Of a stretch of 64,000 bases of DNA, positions 1 through 13,600 are shown one piece after another. The notes under the pieces are model-generated. The model was not told where the DNA came from, made no database searches, and saw nothing but the letters and a program-made list of their open reading frames with translations. The stretch is taken from contig NC_081150.1 in NCBI RefSeq assembly GCF_958295425.1, forward strand, positions 12,647,001 through 12,711,000, given 5' to 3'. The stretch's first letter is position 1. The number at the start of each line of letters is the position of its first letter. Made by a program: the position numbers and the translations under genes. This DNA comes from Solea solea (lineage: Eukaryota > Chordata > Actinopteri > Pleuronectiformes > Soleidae).

Positions 1-32
1 CCTTCCACTGACTCCATCTCACTCACGTACTC
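1..32 (-). CDS. utrn: utrn exon 25, partial (residues 1053-1063)
   Basis: The minus-strand acceptor (ttctgttacccag) ends at 33. The 32 bases left of it continue in phase as [11 protein letters not shown], and the window edge cuts the exon. Confidence 0.85.
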
Positions 33-1587
33 CTGGGTAACAGAAGGAAAAAAGAACAACAGTAAAATGAACTTTTGCCACGACAGTAATCACAATTGGT
101 GGAGAATAAAAAGAATGCTTTGGCTTTTTACCTTGCATTGGTTCAGCTCTTCATTTAGTCCTTCTTTGTCACCCAACCCTGTGGCATCATTCGACAACAG
201 CTCCTGAACCGCATCTAACCAGCGTTCAACTTGCCCCACACACACCTGAAAACAACAGTGACAACATCGTTACTAATCTAACAGTTTACTTGTGTAATGT
301 ATACAACTATACCACAAATGACAGCTTACTCTACCTGATTGTCCTTCATGCTACCCAGGATGCACTGCAGTGTCCCCAGCTCGTCGCGGGCCTTGGAGGA
401 AAGCTGACTCCATCTCTGCAGCTCTGCGGGGTCGGAGGCCTGCTGTGTTTGCTCAATTTCTATACACAGGCCCTGAGGTGAAAGCAAGTTCAGACTTAAA
501 ATGACATGTCTAGGTTTTGTGTGTATAATTACCGAACAACTATGGAAACTATAATTGCCAGGAACGGAATTTGATATAAAAAAAATAAATAATACCCTGA
601 AAATGTAAGCATAACAATATTCAGCAGTCTCCTCTTATTAGAGGGCAAATGTCTCTCTCCTTGACAGACACAGGCTTGATTGTGTCTGTCATGATTATTT
701 TATATATAAAAAAAAGCGGTTATATTTATATTGGCCTCATGTCAGAAACCCTTTTACAAATATGTTTTCATTTATTTTCTCAACAAGGTGATTAAAATCA
801 TAGACTTTATTAAGGCTGATGACATTCCAGCTCCCAAAAGTTAAGCCAAAAAATTATCTTAGCTGCCCCCTGGTGGCTGGTTGCAATATAGGTCACATAA
901 ACCATGCTTTCTCCGTGTTAGCGGATGGACCAGAAAAGTCAAAGTACACTTCTAATACATTTACAACAATGGTTTCTGACAGTTTAGGTACTTCTAATCA
1001 TGCTGTGTTCATGTTGTCAGATGTCACACGTTAATTTGTTATTTGAAAGTTTATATTTTGATGTCACTTTAGGCCACAGTAGTTCCTCACACACATTTGA
1101 GAGTGGAATGTAAAGGCCCTGGTATACTTCCGCACACATGCCGCGGAAGTATACAGGGTCTTGAGGGTTTTTAAATTGGCTACAATCTGCATCTCCACCA
1201 CTAGATGAAAATTCAACTTAGCGAGCGTTTAATTTCCTTCATTTAGTACAGTAAAAATTGTTCTACAACCTGTAGAACAATTCGTATTGTCATATATAAC
1301 TATCACTGGACTGTATGTTGTGGTTGTCAGGTTGACAGACTGGTTGAGCAGCTCCACACTGAGCTGCTCGTAGCATGGGACCGCTGCCCAGAATGTGCCA
1401 AGTCCCCCAGCTCACTGACCGCCCCCCCATCCCCCCCCACAGACACCATTCCCCTATCGGCCGTGATAACAAGAGAATGGACTGAGCCGCATTCCAGCAA
1501 TGATAGAAGAGGAGAGAATCACACATACACTAACTAGCAATCATAAAAACACAAGAGCACAAATGCAGAATCTCAGAACTACATACC

Positions 1588-1629
<42 letters not shown>

Positions 1630-4600
1630 CACCCTTTTCCTTCTACACAGAGGTCTGTTACAGTGCAGAGGGAAGGGACTGGTTAATAAAGGGCTCATTG
1701 TGTGCCAGAGAAAAATGCTACTCTGATATACATACAAGTCCAGACACAAACAAAGTCCCTATTCACAATGAAATCTTGTTAGCTCCAAGGACAGAGGCCA
1801 CATGTTTTTAGAAATCAGATACACTCTGGAGTGGTAGTATTAAAAAAGGGAATAAAAAAAACCTTCTATACGTTTGTTTGTTTTTTACTTTCAAAACATG
1901 AAATATACTTTTTATCATTTATAAATAAATAATCACATCTTTCACTACCACATTTTCTTATACAAACATAAATGTAACTGGAAGAATGAAAAATTCAAGA
2001 GAAAGAGAATCTGAACACTAAATATTTGTGGGTTGGTCAAAATTTTTAAAATTAAAAAAAATGACAAAAACATTTCACTAAAAGAATGCAAAGAAAATAT
2101 TTAATCAAAGCTAAAACATGGAACAAATAAAACAGTTTTAACATTGTTAAACGATAATTCATTACTGAGGACACTGTGTGACAAGCTGCACTTTTATGTT
2201 TACGTTTTTGCTCCTTTGCTTCCATATAAATATGAATATTGGTAAAACATTTAACCATGAATGTCACTCTTAACATTCCTAGAAAGTCATGATCTAATGC
2301 TGCCTTCACGTGCTATTGGAAATACGGTAAATATAAGTTCCCGACATGCAAAATGCACATAAACGCCCCCCCATGTGTTGTGATTTCCAGAAAGAATTTG
2401 GGAGATAAGAGTTCCCGAGGGGAGATAACCTTTGATATTTCAAGATGGCTGAGAGTAAGACAAGATTTGTCTTGAATGGTAAATAATTAAGGTTGTCTTA
2501 CATCCAACAACAAAGGCACTTGACAAATTGGAAGTATCATCTCTCCGACAGCATGTGAAGGCAGCATAAAGTCATCACTTATCAGGACTATGAGGCTTCT
2601 CACCTGTGCCCGCTCCACCGCCCTCTCAGTGGTCGGCATGTCGATAATTCCTTCTCTCAGAGTGACCAGCCTCGCCTCTAGTCCCTCCACTGGACATGGT
2701 GCCACCTGTTTGGCCTCAGCTGCAGCCAGAGCTGAAATAAAACAGACAATTCATGTAAAATGGCGGGAGAAAAGAAAGAATATGAAGTTACTGTAAGGTG
2801 GTTTTACTTTAAGTCTTGAGCATTGACTTCCACAAGAGGGCAGTAATCTGATTTGCGATTTCACTGTTTTTCATGCTGTAGGAGACTTTTTTATGTAAGT
2901 TGAGTTGCGCTCACCTGATCTACTAATGCCTTTATACATTATTAAGCCATGAATGAACAGCTATTTACCCATTCTGCAAAGATTTAGTGAATAACTCACT
3001 TCAGCAACTACTTCAACTTCATTTATACAGTGCAGTGGTCACATTTCCATTTGTCTCTGCTCCTCACTTCAATTGTCTCCTTCCTCCACTTCTCCTCTGC
3101 CAGTGTTTTAATTGCCAGGTGATTTAATGCTTACATAATCCAGCTGTGTTTATATACACAAAGAGCAGAGATGGAGCATGACTGGGGGAGGGGAGAGAAG
3201 CGATAAATAGAGGCTCTGACAAGTGACAAACTGCCCTCAAGCCGAAACAAAATGGTTTTCCTTGGCTCTTGTCCAAATCCTCGCAGTCATAAAAACCCAA
3301 GGGGCACTGCAAAAGAGACACACACACACCTATGGTCAGAGTGGAGAGGCATAGTGAAACCTCCCTGTGCAGAATGACTTTTGGCCCAGAGCTGTATATG
3401 TAAATTCCACGAGGTAAAACGGTGACTGATTCCCGAGCCTGATCCTGGTCCAAGTCACGTCCTCCTCAGGTGGAGATGGAGCTGGCACAGAGTCATGATC
3501 TTGCACACAATCTCTTGCTTACATTCACGCGTCTGTGCGCTTTTGAAGGCCATATACGGGCATCCTCTTTCACTCGTGGCTGGCCAAGGTTTCATATAAA
3601 AGCTAACGTCAAATTTACACGGCCACTGTGGAGCTGAGCCGTGCCGACGTGGGCCATCACTCCTTCAGTCGCCCAATAAACCTGAAAGCTTTAAGCCAAG
3701 AGCAAGGGGAAAGAAATGGATCTTCGTCTTAAAGGAGGCTTAAATCTCCGACCCTGCATGCGACGATGCCTCAAGGCATGAGGTCCCACGTAAAGCAAAT
3801 AGAACTGTTAATACCGACAATGCAGAGTTTCCCCAACAGGTTCCCTCTGCACTCATTCAACATATAGTTTCAACGTAGTTCAGCAGAAGTACCTTTGTTG
3901 ACTTCTTGTTCTTTGCTCTGCAGCTGCTGCAGCGTGGAGGCATAATGTGCAGACACCACCACCATGTTGTCTTTCAAAGAGGGAACGGCCCCCAGCAACG
4001 CTGCCTCTGCAGAAAGCTGCTCCACTCTTGGACTTAGTGCAGTGACCTGGACGAGTCGCGACTGAGGGGAAAAACAGGAGAGGAGGGAAAGTTCACCCGT
4101 GTGCTTGTAATGAGGGGTTATCATCATTCGTCATCTCTCATTATAGAAAATTCAGAAAAGATCATTTTTTCACTGACTTCCACTAAATATGAATAATGAT
4201 GTTTAACAAATTCAAAGCAGCAGAAGCTACAGTTACAGTCTCTGTGATTAGTATTTTTCTTGGACATTTCAATGCCTTATTTTTGATACGAAATGATGAG
4301 GTAAGGTGGAAAATCATTGTGCTTGTTTGTTGTTTTTTCATCTTATTCAAGCTTTTCCTATCATTTTGTGTGTAGCAATGAGGACAACCTGCAAAACACA
4401 CACACACACATAACATATGTTTAGCACAGAGAAAGTGTACAGGTTACTTCTCCAACCTCAAAGTGAACTAGCTTTCAGTTTAACAGTTTTTCAGTTCAGG
4501 ACAACATTTCAATGACTTGCTGTGAAACTTTGCAGTTTAACCAAATACCTGCAACTGCATGAGCTGATCTAAGAGGATTGATGAATGGCTTATAGGTGAA

Positions 4601-7600
4601 AATCGTGGATTTAAGTCACACAAAGGAGATCAAGTTGACCGTTGGGCTGAGACGATGATTTCTACCCAGGGTGGAGTAGTAACAGTTTACATGCCAACAG
4701 GATTATGTGATCAGATGGAAATAAAAACTATTAAGAGTCCAAATTATGTTGTATTTTTTTTTTTTAGTACTAGAATCATAGTTGCAAAGTGATGGTTTAC
4801 AGGTCTTACAGTTCATAGCAATATTGTCGTCACCCCAACTTCACAAAATGTGCAACTCAAGAACATTGTTGTTTGTGCAAAGCAAAAAAACTTTTACCAT
4901 GCAAACTGCATTTAATTTGCACTAAAAATATGTTTGAGATGTTTCAGGAGAAAAAAAAAGTGGAGCTCCTTTAATTGGCACATCATTTTCTTAACCCTGA
5001 TGAGTAACTACTGACTGTTCTGTGCAATCTGACCCCAAACTTCTCTTACCCGACATTCTCCACTCTGCTTTCTCAGCTCGGCTTCGTCGCACTTCTCCAC
5101 AGCCGGGCCCGAGTCCAGCCACCGGTCCTGCTCCTCTAAGACCAGGTCCAGGTCTGTGAGCTCCGTGGACACTGCTCTGACTCGGGTCTGAGTGTCAACT
5201 CGCTCGCGGGCTGCCACCAGCTCCCTTGCACAAACATCCCACTCAGTTTGGATCTGGCCCATGTCTGCCCTCACCGAGTCCACACACATGCCCTCTGCAG
5301 AGGGAGAGACAAAAGCAGAATTATGAAAACCCTCACAGTACATGTTTAACTAATTTCAGTTTTGCATCATGTAGGTGGAATGTGTTACGACACAAGTTGT
5401 GAGTTTGCTGTCGGAGACAAGGACCCCAGAGAGGTTTAAAACAATAGAGGATAAAAAAAAAATGTGAAAACAGACACCATGGATGAGAAAACAGTATGAA
5501 GTAATAGAGTGTTTAAGAAATCAAGTCTGTGGTGTTGCCCTGCTGCCCTTCACTGCCTCCAGAACTGTGTAAACTCCTGAAAAAACTTTTCAGAGAGTCT
5601 CTTCCTTTCACAGAGCAGTTATATGCAGTCCGCAGCCCTGCAGGCCACCAGATTTGTACTACTCCTCAGCTCAAAACCGAATGACGGTAGAAAAGTACAC
5701 ACCAAATACCAAGCAGCTGTGGAGATGTACTAAAATCATACAAAATGAACACAACATAATGGGGTTTTTATACATCTATCTACATATCATGTACATTCAT
5801 ACCTCTCTCCAACTGGTCCAACAAGTCTCGTCCCTCTTGAATTACTTGACTGACTGTGGCTTCTTTTGCTGTGATGTCCAACTCTAAGCCCTTTTTTTAT
5901 TCAACACAAATTAAATACAAGGGAGTTAAAAACTTAAAAGGAAAACATTTTTTTTAAAGTTTTAAAGCTGTACCTTCAACAGGTTTACCTTTAATTTCTC
6001 CTGAAGGTCTGGTTTATCAGATGTCATCTCTGGGTGTGTGGAGGCCAATGTCTGAGTGGACGTCTTCCATGTTTTAATCCAGCGCAGGAGGTCAGAGAGC
6101 TTATTTTCAAACCTGCAGAACAAAGCAACAAAAACACAATCTGTGCATTGGTGTGTGGATTTGTATGTTTATACTCTTGCACCTTTCTGGTAATGGAAGT
6201 ATAGTCTGTCCACGTGTGTCCCAGTTCATACATTCGTTTAACTTCTGCGTCCGTCTCCACCAGTCGCTTCTTTGGGGGAGCAGGTGGGGCCAACTCCTGG
6301 TCAGCGATCGAAGCAGCCGCCATTACAGCAACTGAATCCACGACAACTTCTTCTTCCACCTGATTCATCCCGGAATCTGCCACAGCCTCCATTACCTTAG
6401 GAAAACAGGACTCAATTACAAAAATGTATAATATCCATTACATGCATTGTACACTATTAATGCTGTGGTGATTGTAGTTAAGACTTTAGAGCAGAGAGAG
6501 ATTCTCTTAAACATTTTGTCATTATTGTCCAGGGACACACACCTGGAAGGAACAGTCCTCCAGCTTCTGAACCAGGTTGTCCCATCGATGTGCCAGATCT
6601 TCCGTGTCTGCCTCTATCTTGGCTCCGGCCTCGGGGCTCCGCAGTAACGACATCACATCCTGTCCTGCATCAGACAGCTGGTCCAGAGTTCTCCTCTTAT
6701 TTTCCATGTCTTCCTTTAAATTCTGGAGGAATTGAGAGGAAAAAAAACATTTACCGTGAACAGCCGTTTTTTCTATCTATTTGTTGCGGGTGGTATTATT
6801 GTATTATGTATAAAATGAATTTTTAAAGAATCTGTCGACACATTCCCGTGGGTTAGCAATCACGTTATACTTGAGAGTAAATGCGACAAATGCAACAGAG
6901 CAAATACCCAGAACTGGCACTTACTGCTAAGAGGCGCACATTAGTATTCATTTCACTCGGGTCCTTAAAGTTGCTGGTCTGTACTTCACTCAGAGCCTCC
7001 TCTTTTTCTGCCAACCACGCTCTAAACAAACTCTGCAGAAGTGGTGGAAAAACATCATTAACGTAAATGACTTGGTAAACATTACAAAACAGCCTCTTGG
7101 CATATTTTCAAATGCTTTTTTTTTTTGTGTACACCTTAATAAAAGTCTCTAGTGTGAAGCGGTGACTTGATTTGTGCCTGTACTTATTTGTGAGACGGTC
7201 CTACCTGGTCTGACTGAAGCTGTTGCCAGACCAAAAAAACTTCCTGCAGCTTGTGCCACCTCTCCTCTGTCCACCGACACACGGCTGCCCAGCGCTCGCC
7301 CAGCGACTGAAGGTGAGTTAAAGGCAAACATTAATACAGACACAAGTGTTTGTAGACAGAAAGAAAGAATCCATATTAAACTAACATGACCTCTTAGTCA
7401 ATACCAGTCTTTGTAGATGAGGTCAAGAAATGGGGTCCTTCTTACCTTCTTAGTGCCAAAATATTCAGGCAAATAACTACTGAAAGTGTTTTTCCACCAT
7501 GGGCAATAAAGGTCACACAGACTCTAGAAGGCTTTCTTTCTTTATACTGACAAAAGATTTTAGTCAGACAGATTCACTGCATACTTATACTTACTTGTAG

Positions 7601-10600
7601 TTGCTCCTCCAGGGCAGCAGTGGCACTCTCACTGCTGTTCTCATCCACCACAACCACCATGTGCGTCAGAGAGTTGACCTTCACCTGCTCTGCCTCCAGG
7701 TCATTCTGGAGCTCCTGAACAGATTTAGCGCAGGTCAAATATTAGCCATGAACAGAGCAGACATAAATGACTCAGTTTTCCATGGAAACAGCCCATGAGT
7801 CATTAAACCACGACGAGTGGAGACGAGTCCATTCTGAGAAAAGAGTAGCTCAGAAAATACTATAATTCATCCAAATGAACAGATGGACAAAGAACTTTTT
7901 TTTTTATCATCTCCATGTTAAATGGAATACAGAAAATGTTTTAATGGGGAGCTGGGAAGTTTACTTTGTGCTGCTCTATCTGTTCTTTGTAGAGCTCCAG
8001 GTCCGCAGCTGCCGGTTCGGTCTCTATCTTTCTGATTCGCTCTTCAGTCTGTGTCAGCCAATCGGAAAGCTGCTGCAACTGCTGCTGCTGAAGATCCATC
8101 AGGACTTCGTGGAGTCTGGAGACGGGCAAAGAGACAGTGAGGCGAATGTGTCGCAGTAGAAAGGAAAATATTAAACTTCATTTCTGAGAAAAAGACCGGC
8201 TACGCAAACCGCGGACCAGAACAAAAACATTTTATCAGGGTCGACAAATGCTCTAGAAATCAGTACCTCAGGATGAATACCTAAACTTTGAAAACACAGA
8301 ATGAGCATCAGACATGTTAGGCCTTGGAAGTGTCATCATCAAGAGTCACCTTCGCTGGGCTTGCAGCCTTGCACATTATTCACAAGAAGACTCATAATCA
8401 TCTATGGTCAAAATGAACCTCAACTGTATTTCACCTGTTATAACAGCAAAGGTTTTTCAACCCCACCACAGGACTGAGGCAGATAGTTATGTGTGTGTGT
8501 GTGTAGCTACCTGGCCTGGCGGTCCATGCTGGCCACCCGAAGGCTCTCCCAGCGGGAGTTGAGGAGGGTCATCTGTTCCCGAATTTCATCCTCTTCCTCC
8601 TCTGTCAGGCTTCCCTGGGCGATCAGCTGGTTTCCGGCTTGCAGCACATTCCCCACGCTGCTCTGATGGGCTGTCAGCTCCATCATAAAGGACTTGAAAG
8701 GGAGAACAATTAAATGGTTTTGATAAAAAAAAAAAATATCTGTACAATCAGTTATAAAGCTGTGGTGTGTATATTTTTAAATATACACAATGTTCAAACC
8801 ATTATTAAATCAGTTCACACAATGCGGATCATCAGTGCCACTAGAATATCTCTGTATTTCTCAGTAACGCCGTGTTAAGACCTGTTCACAGCCGTCTTGC
8901 TTTACTCATGCAATGCTGAGTAAAGCAAGACGGATGTAAACTGGTTGAACACATGGAGGCGTCCACATAACGTTTCAGAATTGAATTCTACTGTTCAAAA
9001 AACATGGTTGTTCAGCAGTTCGATGGGATAACGCTTCTTGTCCCCACCCACAAACACTCCCTCAGGCACAACTGATAGTATGACATGACAGAGCCTATGG
9101 TCAGATGAAGTTGTGCCAAACATAGGCTGAAAAAAACTGCAGCTTAACCATCTTAGTGACAACTTTAAACTGAAAAGAGGCGTCTAATTCCAGCATAAAC
9201 CCTTATCCTGTGTCAGTCTAACTCTCTGGCACACACTGTTTATATAATCCCTGGCTCCATGTTGGCACTTGGCACCTCGATACTAACATCTGGATATCCT
9301 TCTCTCCACACCCTCTACCTTCACTCGGTATATAACGCGCTGCAGAAGTGAGCACTAATTGGATATCTATAAGATTCCTTACTGATGAACGAAGACAGTG
9401 CAACAGCAGAGGAGAGAAAACTGTGAAATTGTTTAGTCACTTCTTCACTCTATTCACTGGACCTTGTATCAAGCAATTTTGGGCCAAATAACTGAGTTAC
9501 TGTCTGTTTTGTGAGACTTCTCTGGATGAGTAAGCATTTTTGATTGCACCTCTGAGTCGATTGTTTTCTAGGAGGCTTTGCTGGAGAAGCTGCAGTAAGT
9601 ATGTGAACAACTGAGCTGAAACAAACTGGACAGATTTTCTTTTTTTTTTTTTTTTAAAAACCTCTTGAAAAGCCTGACTGTTAAAGAGGATTTGATTCTT
9701 GCTGTTCTCTGTCTCACTACACGCTTTTTCAGGTTTGACCTGAATTCCAGACATTATGCTTCGCAACTATTCACATTGCAGACAAGGGGATCCTTGCCAA
9801 AGCCCCTTTTACACACATGCACAGACACAGGCTCAAGCAGGCGAGTGAGTTCTGGGCACGGGCACCGTGGGGTGCTCTGCGGCACAGTTTTAAGCCAAAT
9901 TCCTGGCATTCCCAACATGTACGGCGCATGTACTGTTGGTTGTGGGAGGCCTTTTTCTGTGGGATGCCATCATCAGCCTCAAACATGAAAAGTGACAGTT
10001 GTAACACACTCAAAAAAAAATTAAATACATACTGTAGTATGCGAAAAATAACACATCATAAAAAAACTACTGAGAAGCACCACACAATTCATCATTGTGT
10101 CCACAAACATCACCATGAGGAAAAATAGCACCATTGTAAGTAGCTTTGTATTCATGAACATTTTACAGTAGGGAAGATTGAGCTAACTTAGATGTCATTA
10201 TTTACGACTGAGCTGACTTCTCCTCATTCTCTCATTCATGCTTAAATGAATACTTGTGCTTCCCAACCTCAGTTTTCCCTGAGTTGAGTAATATCTTCAT
10301 TCTTTTCTTTGTTACGTGCCCACCAGTGACACTTGGTCCTGCTAGCTTAACTGTTAGCAAAGATGGCGGACACTGTTTACATTCTGGGAATGAGGTCCCG
10401 TCCCCCTACGAGTGGGTCTAAAAAGTGCGGAATTAGCGTTGCAATTTCAAGCTTTGGACCAAGGCTCGGACCAAGTGTTACTGGTGGGCACGTAACAAAA
10501 AAAAAAAAAAGAATGAAGATATTTCTCAACTGCTAATCGTGTATTCCTTTAAATGTCTGCACGACCTACATCGGCCCGCAGGCCTCCTCCTACCTCATGT

Positions 10601-13600
10601 GTGTGAAACTGCTCTTTCACTTCTTCCACATCGTCGGACACCTCGTCCTGAATATGCAGGGCATCCTCAGCCGACAGCAGCCAAGTGAGAACTTCCTCCA
10701 GTGTGGTCTGGTAGCTGTCCAGGTCCACCTCCAACAGGCTGACTTCCATCTCTCCCTCCATCTCCGTCAGGGTGCTGGGGGTCTCAGGACGCGGGCTGCT
10801 GCCTGCTTCCTCCATCTGCACACTCTGAAGGAACAGGTTGGCCGAATTATTGACTCAGTGTTTTCACAACTTAAGTAAGCACTGCAACATTTAAAGATGC
10901 CATTTCATTTTCATGCCATCATGCACTAAGTACAAGTACATTGCCTATACATTTGCCCAAACCCTCTATTTGTTGTTTGAATTTCATTTGTGAACATCAG
11001 ACGGCAAGTTTTAAAATAGAACCAGACATCGGGAGGAGCCTGTGCTGCTCTGGAGCATGCAGGGTGACCTGCCCTGCACAGCCAAGACAAAAAAATAACA
11101 ACTACAGGCTTATTATGGGATGCTGGGAGGTGCCCCCGGCATGCTGGGCAGGTCAATCCTCATTCTAGGAATAGCAGTGAGTCCGAAACACACAGTGGTA
11201 TTGTGGGACAGGCAACTCATCTTAAACACAATCTCAGTTTTGATTCCCATAAATACAGTGTTGAAAGAGCCACGTGGACATGTGATGAGCATGTCCTGCA
11301 CCGAGCTATTCCATGTTTCCATTTGGTAAGGGGAAATGTGCAAAAAAAATAAATAAATAAATTTGACAGAACTCGAGTAATCTGTCTGGAGCTGAAATGA
11401 AGAAGAGATCCAAATCTCTGCTGCTGCTGCTGCTGCAGCCAATGCCAAGTCAAAGATGACAGAAATGCTAATGGATGTGTGGAGCGACCAGAACAGAACA
11501 CAGTCAAACAGACCTTTGTTTACCAGCTTGAAATGACAGAGCTTTAATGTCCGTGCAGCAAACTCGGGCAAAAAGGTCACCTGCTGGAAATATTCAATGA
11601 CCTTTTTGGATATTTTGGGCTAAGTCACAAAACTGTTTCAAATCTCCATGTTGGACTATTGTAAGCTGGTAGTGGGAGCAACAGAGAGGGAGGGAGAAGA
11701 GAGAACTGCAGCCATGGTCTATTTATTGACTTGAATGGCTATAAAATAGTTGTGGTCTGGCTCAACAGAACCTTTTATTATCACCAGATGATTTGCTCAA
11801 CTCAAACCCCGCATTCATCACTTTTGCAGCTGTGATTCTGAAGCATGTGATATATTACCATGCACGGGCCAGTGCACTCATCATCAGTGACATTTCAACT
11901 GGGGAGACGGTCATACAAGAACATTGTCATCACATTTCCGACCACAGTCATAATTAATATCAAAGCATTAAAGAAATAACTTCTTTAAAACACCAATGTA
12001 ATATCATGGACTCGTGTTTATCTAAAGCTGGGGGGAATCAAGCACAGGCATCAGGCACAAAGAACCTTTATTTTTCCTCCACTCACTCTCAGCATTAAGC
12101 ATCTCTTCCTATGAGGAGAGAAAGTGTGCCAGGAAAGTAAACCTTGCGTTGGACCAATAAGAGCACTACTTAAACAAGATTTTCCAGAAACTCCTTCCAT
12201 AGCGTGTGAAATGTGTGCCCATGGACAATAAAAAACTTTGGGGAGGTGGTTTTGGGGATTTTCTGACTTCTAACTGAAAACGTCTGAAACAAGCAGCCCC
12301 CGAGGATGTATGTGACTGAAGAAAAAGAGCACAGCAACGTTGGAGGAGCTGAGGAGATATATATTATATTATATATATATATATATATATAATACATGCA
12401 AAATACAGGGTACACATTGAACCTCTAATTTGACCAAGTGTGTTTATTTTTTCGGACTTTTGAGTAACTGTGAAAGTAAAGGACAGGAAGAAGGAGAAAG
12501 CAAACACTCGCTCAGAGTCACATGTTAGTGAAACAGCAGGGAAGTCCATATAAATCAAGTGCGCATTGAAAAGTCTCACAGCAAATCTGCTCACCCACCA
12601 GCACATGGACATGTTCGGTGCCGAAATAACCTGCTTTGTCAAACCCCTTTACACTGCACACACACACACTCCCAATTCATCGCCACATTTCCTTCCATCT
12701 CTTTTCAGCTCAGTGTTTCCAGCAGCATCCAGTTCCCTCTGTTCACTCTAATGTCAGAGTGGTGAGTCATGGCTGTGTTCCCGGTTTGCCTGCTGTTTTT
12801 CATGAGCAGTGCCGGAGAGCATGAAGGAGGTGGCTTTTTCAGAATGGGGGTTATTCATTCTATCTGGCAACGCGTGCACACCCAGTGTGACACTTTGCGA
12901 TATTTCTCAAGCTTGTACAGTACATAACAGCGATTTATTGCCTCCAAACTCAATGCTATCAGAAACACTGCACAGCAACCCAGCCTGGAACAGCTTAAGG
13001 TTCCACTTTTGCAACTACAGCTTTTCAAGTGTCAGCCTTTCAGCGAGCTGTAGTGTTCACCAGGATTATTTTGCAACAAAATTGTTGTAACTAGTTGCTT
13101 TACAGCTAAGTCGTTTCTTTTAATTGATAAATGTTACCATTTGATGATCTGTACCAGATTATAGTTTGGGGGTGATTTTTAATCTGCATTCTCTTGGCAA
13201 GTCAGAACAACACAAAAACAAGCACATAGTACAGCAACAATAACACTGACACGCAGAACATAAATCATTCTCACAGAGTTAAAGTAATGTTTTCTATAGG
13301 ATTCCTCGCTCATGAATAGAAAATGTGAGAGTTTTCAAGTTTTGTCGTCCATGCACGGTGGGACAGTGGTTAGCACTGTTGCCTCACAGCAAGAAGGTCC
13401 GGGTCTGTCCCGGGTTTGCATGTTCTCTCTGTGTTAGTGTGGGTTTTCTGCAGGTGCTCCAGTTTCCCCCCTCAAACATCAAACCATCAAACTGTTTTTC
13501 AAAATAAAAGTGTTTGTTTTGATTATGGAAGGATATGCAGTTCACAATAAAAGTACTTCTGATGCAAAATAAATCTCTAAATAAAAAACAGGTACAGTAA

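Larger units (their letters stand above)
473..2603. other. utrn intron 23
   Basis: No exon is seen here. The intron contains two short perfect or near-perfect inverted repeats (1,117-1,158 and 1,256-1,282) and a 35 bp (AC)n tract at 1,591-1,625. The rest is AT-rich unique sequence. Confidence 0.6.
8693..10593. other. utrn intron 10
   Basis: This intron holds a perfect 17 bp inverted repeat (8,892-8,933) and a TTAA-bounded foldback element (10,242-10,552) only about 40 bp from exon 10. No additional exon was found. Confidence 0.6.

Noticed and set aside
11113..11580. Minus-strand 155-codon ORF in utrn intron 9
   Set aside because: It is driven by a short CTG/CAG repeat (Ala run) and AT-rich sequence, with no splice phase or homology linking it to utrophin.
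13353..13470. Possible functional tRNA gene
   Set aside because: Only the head resembles an A box; acceptor and anticodon stems do not form, and the sequence is a partial interspersed repeat.
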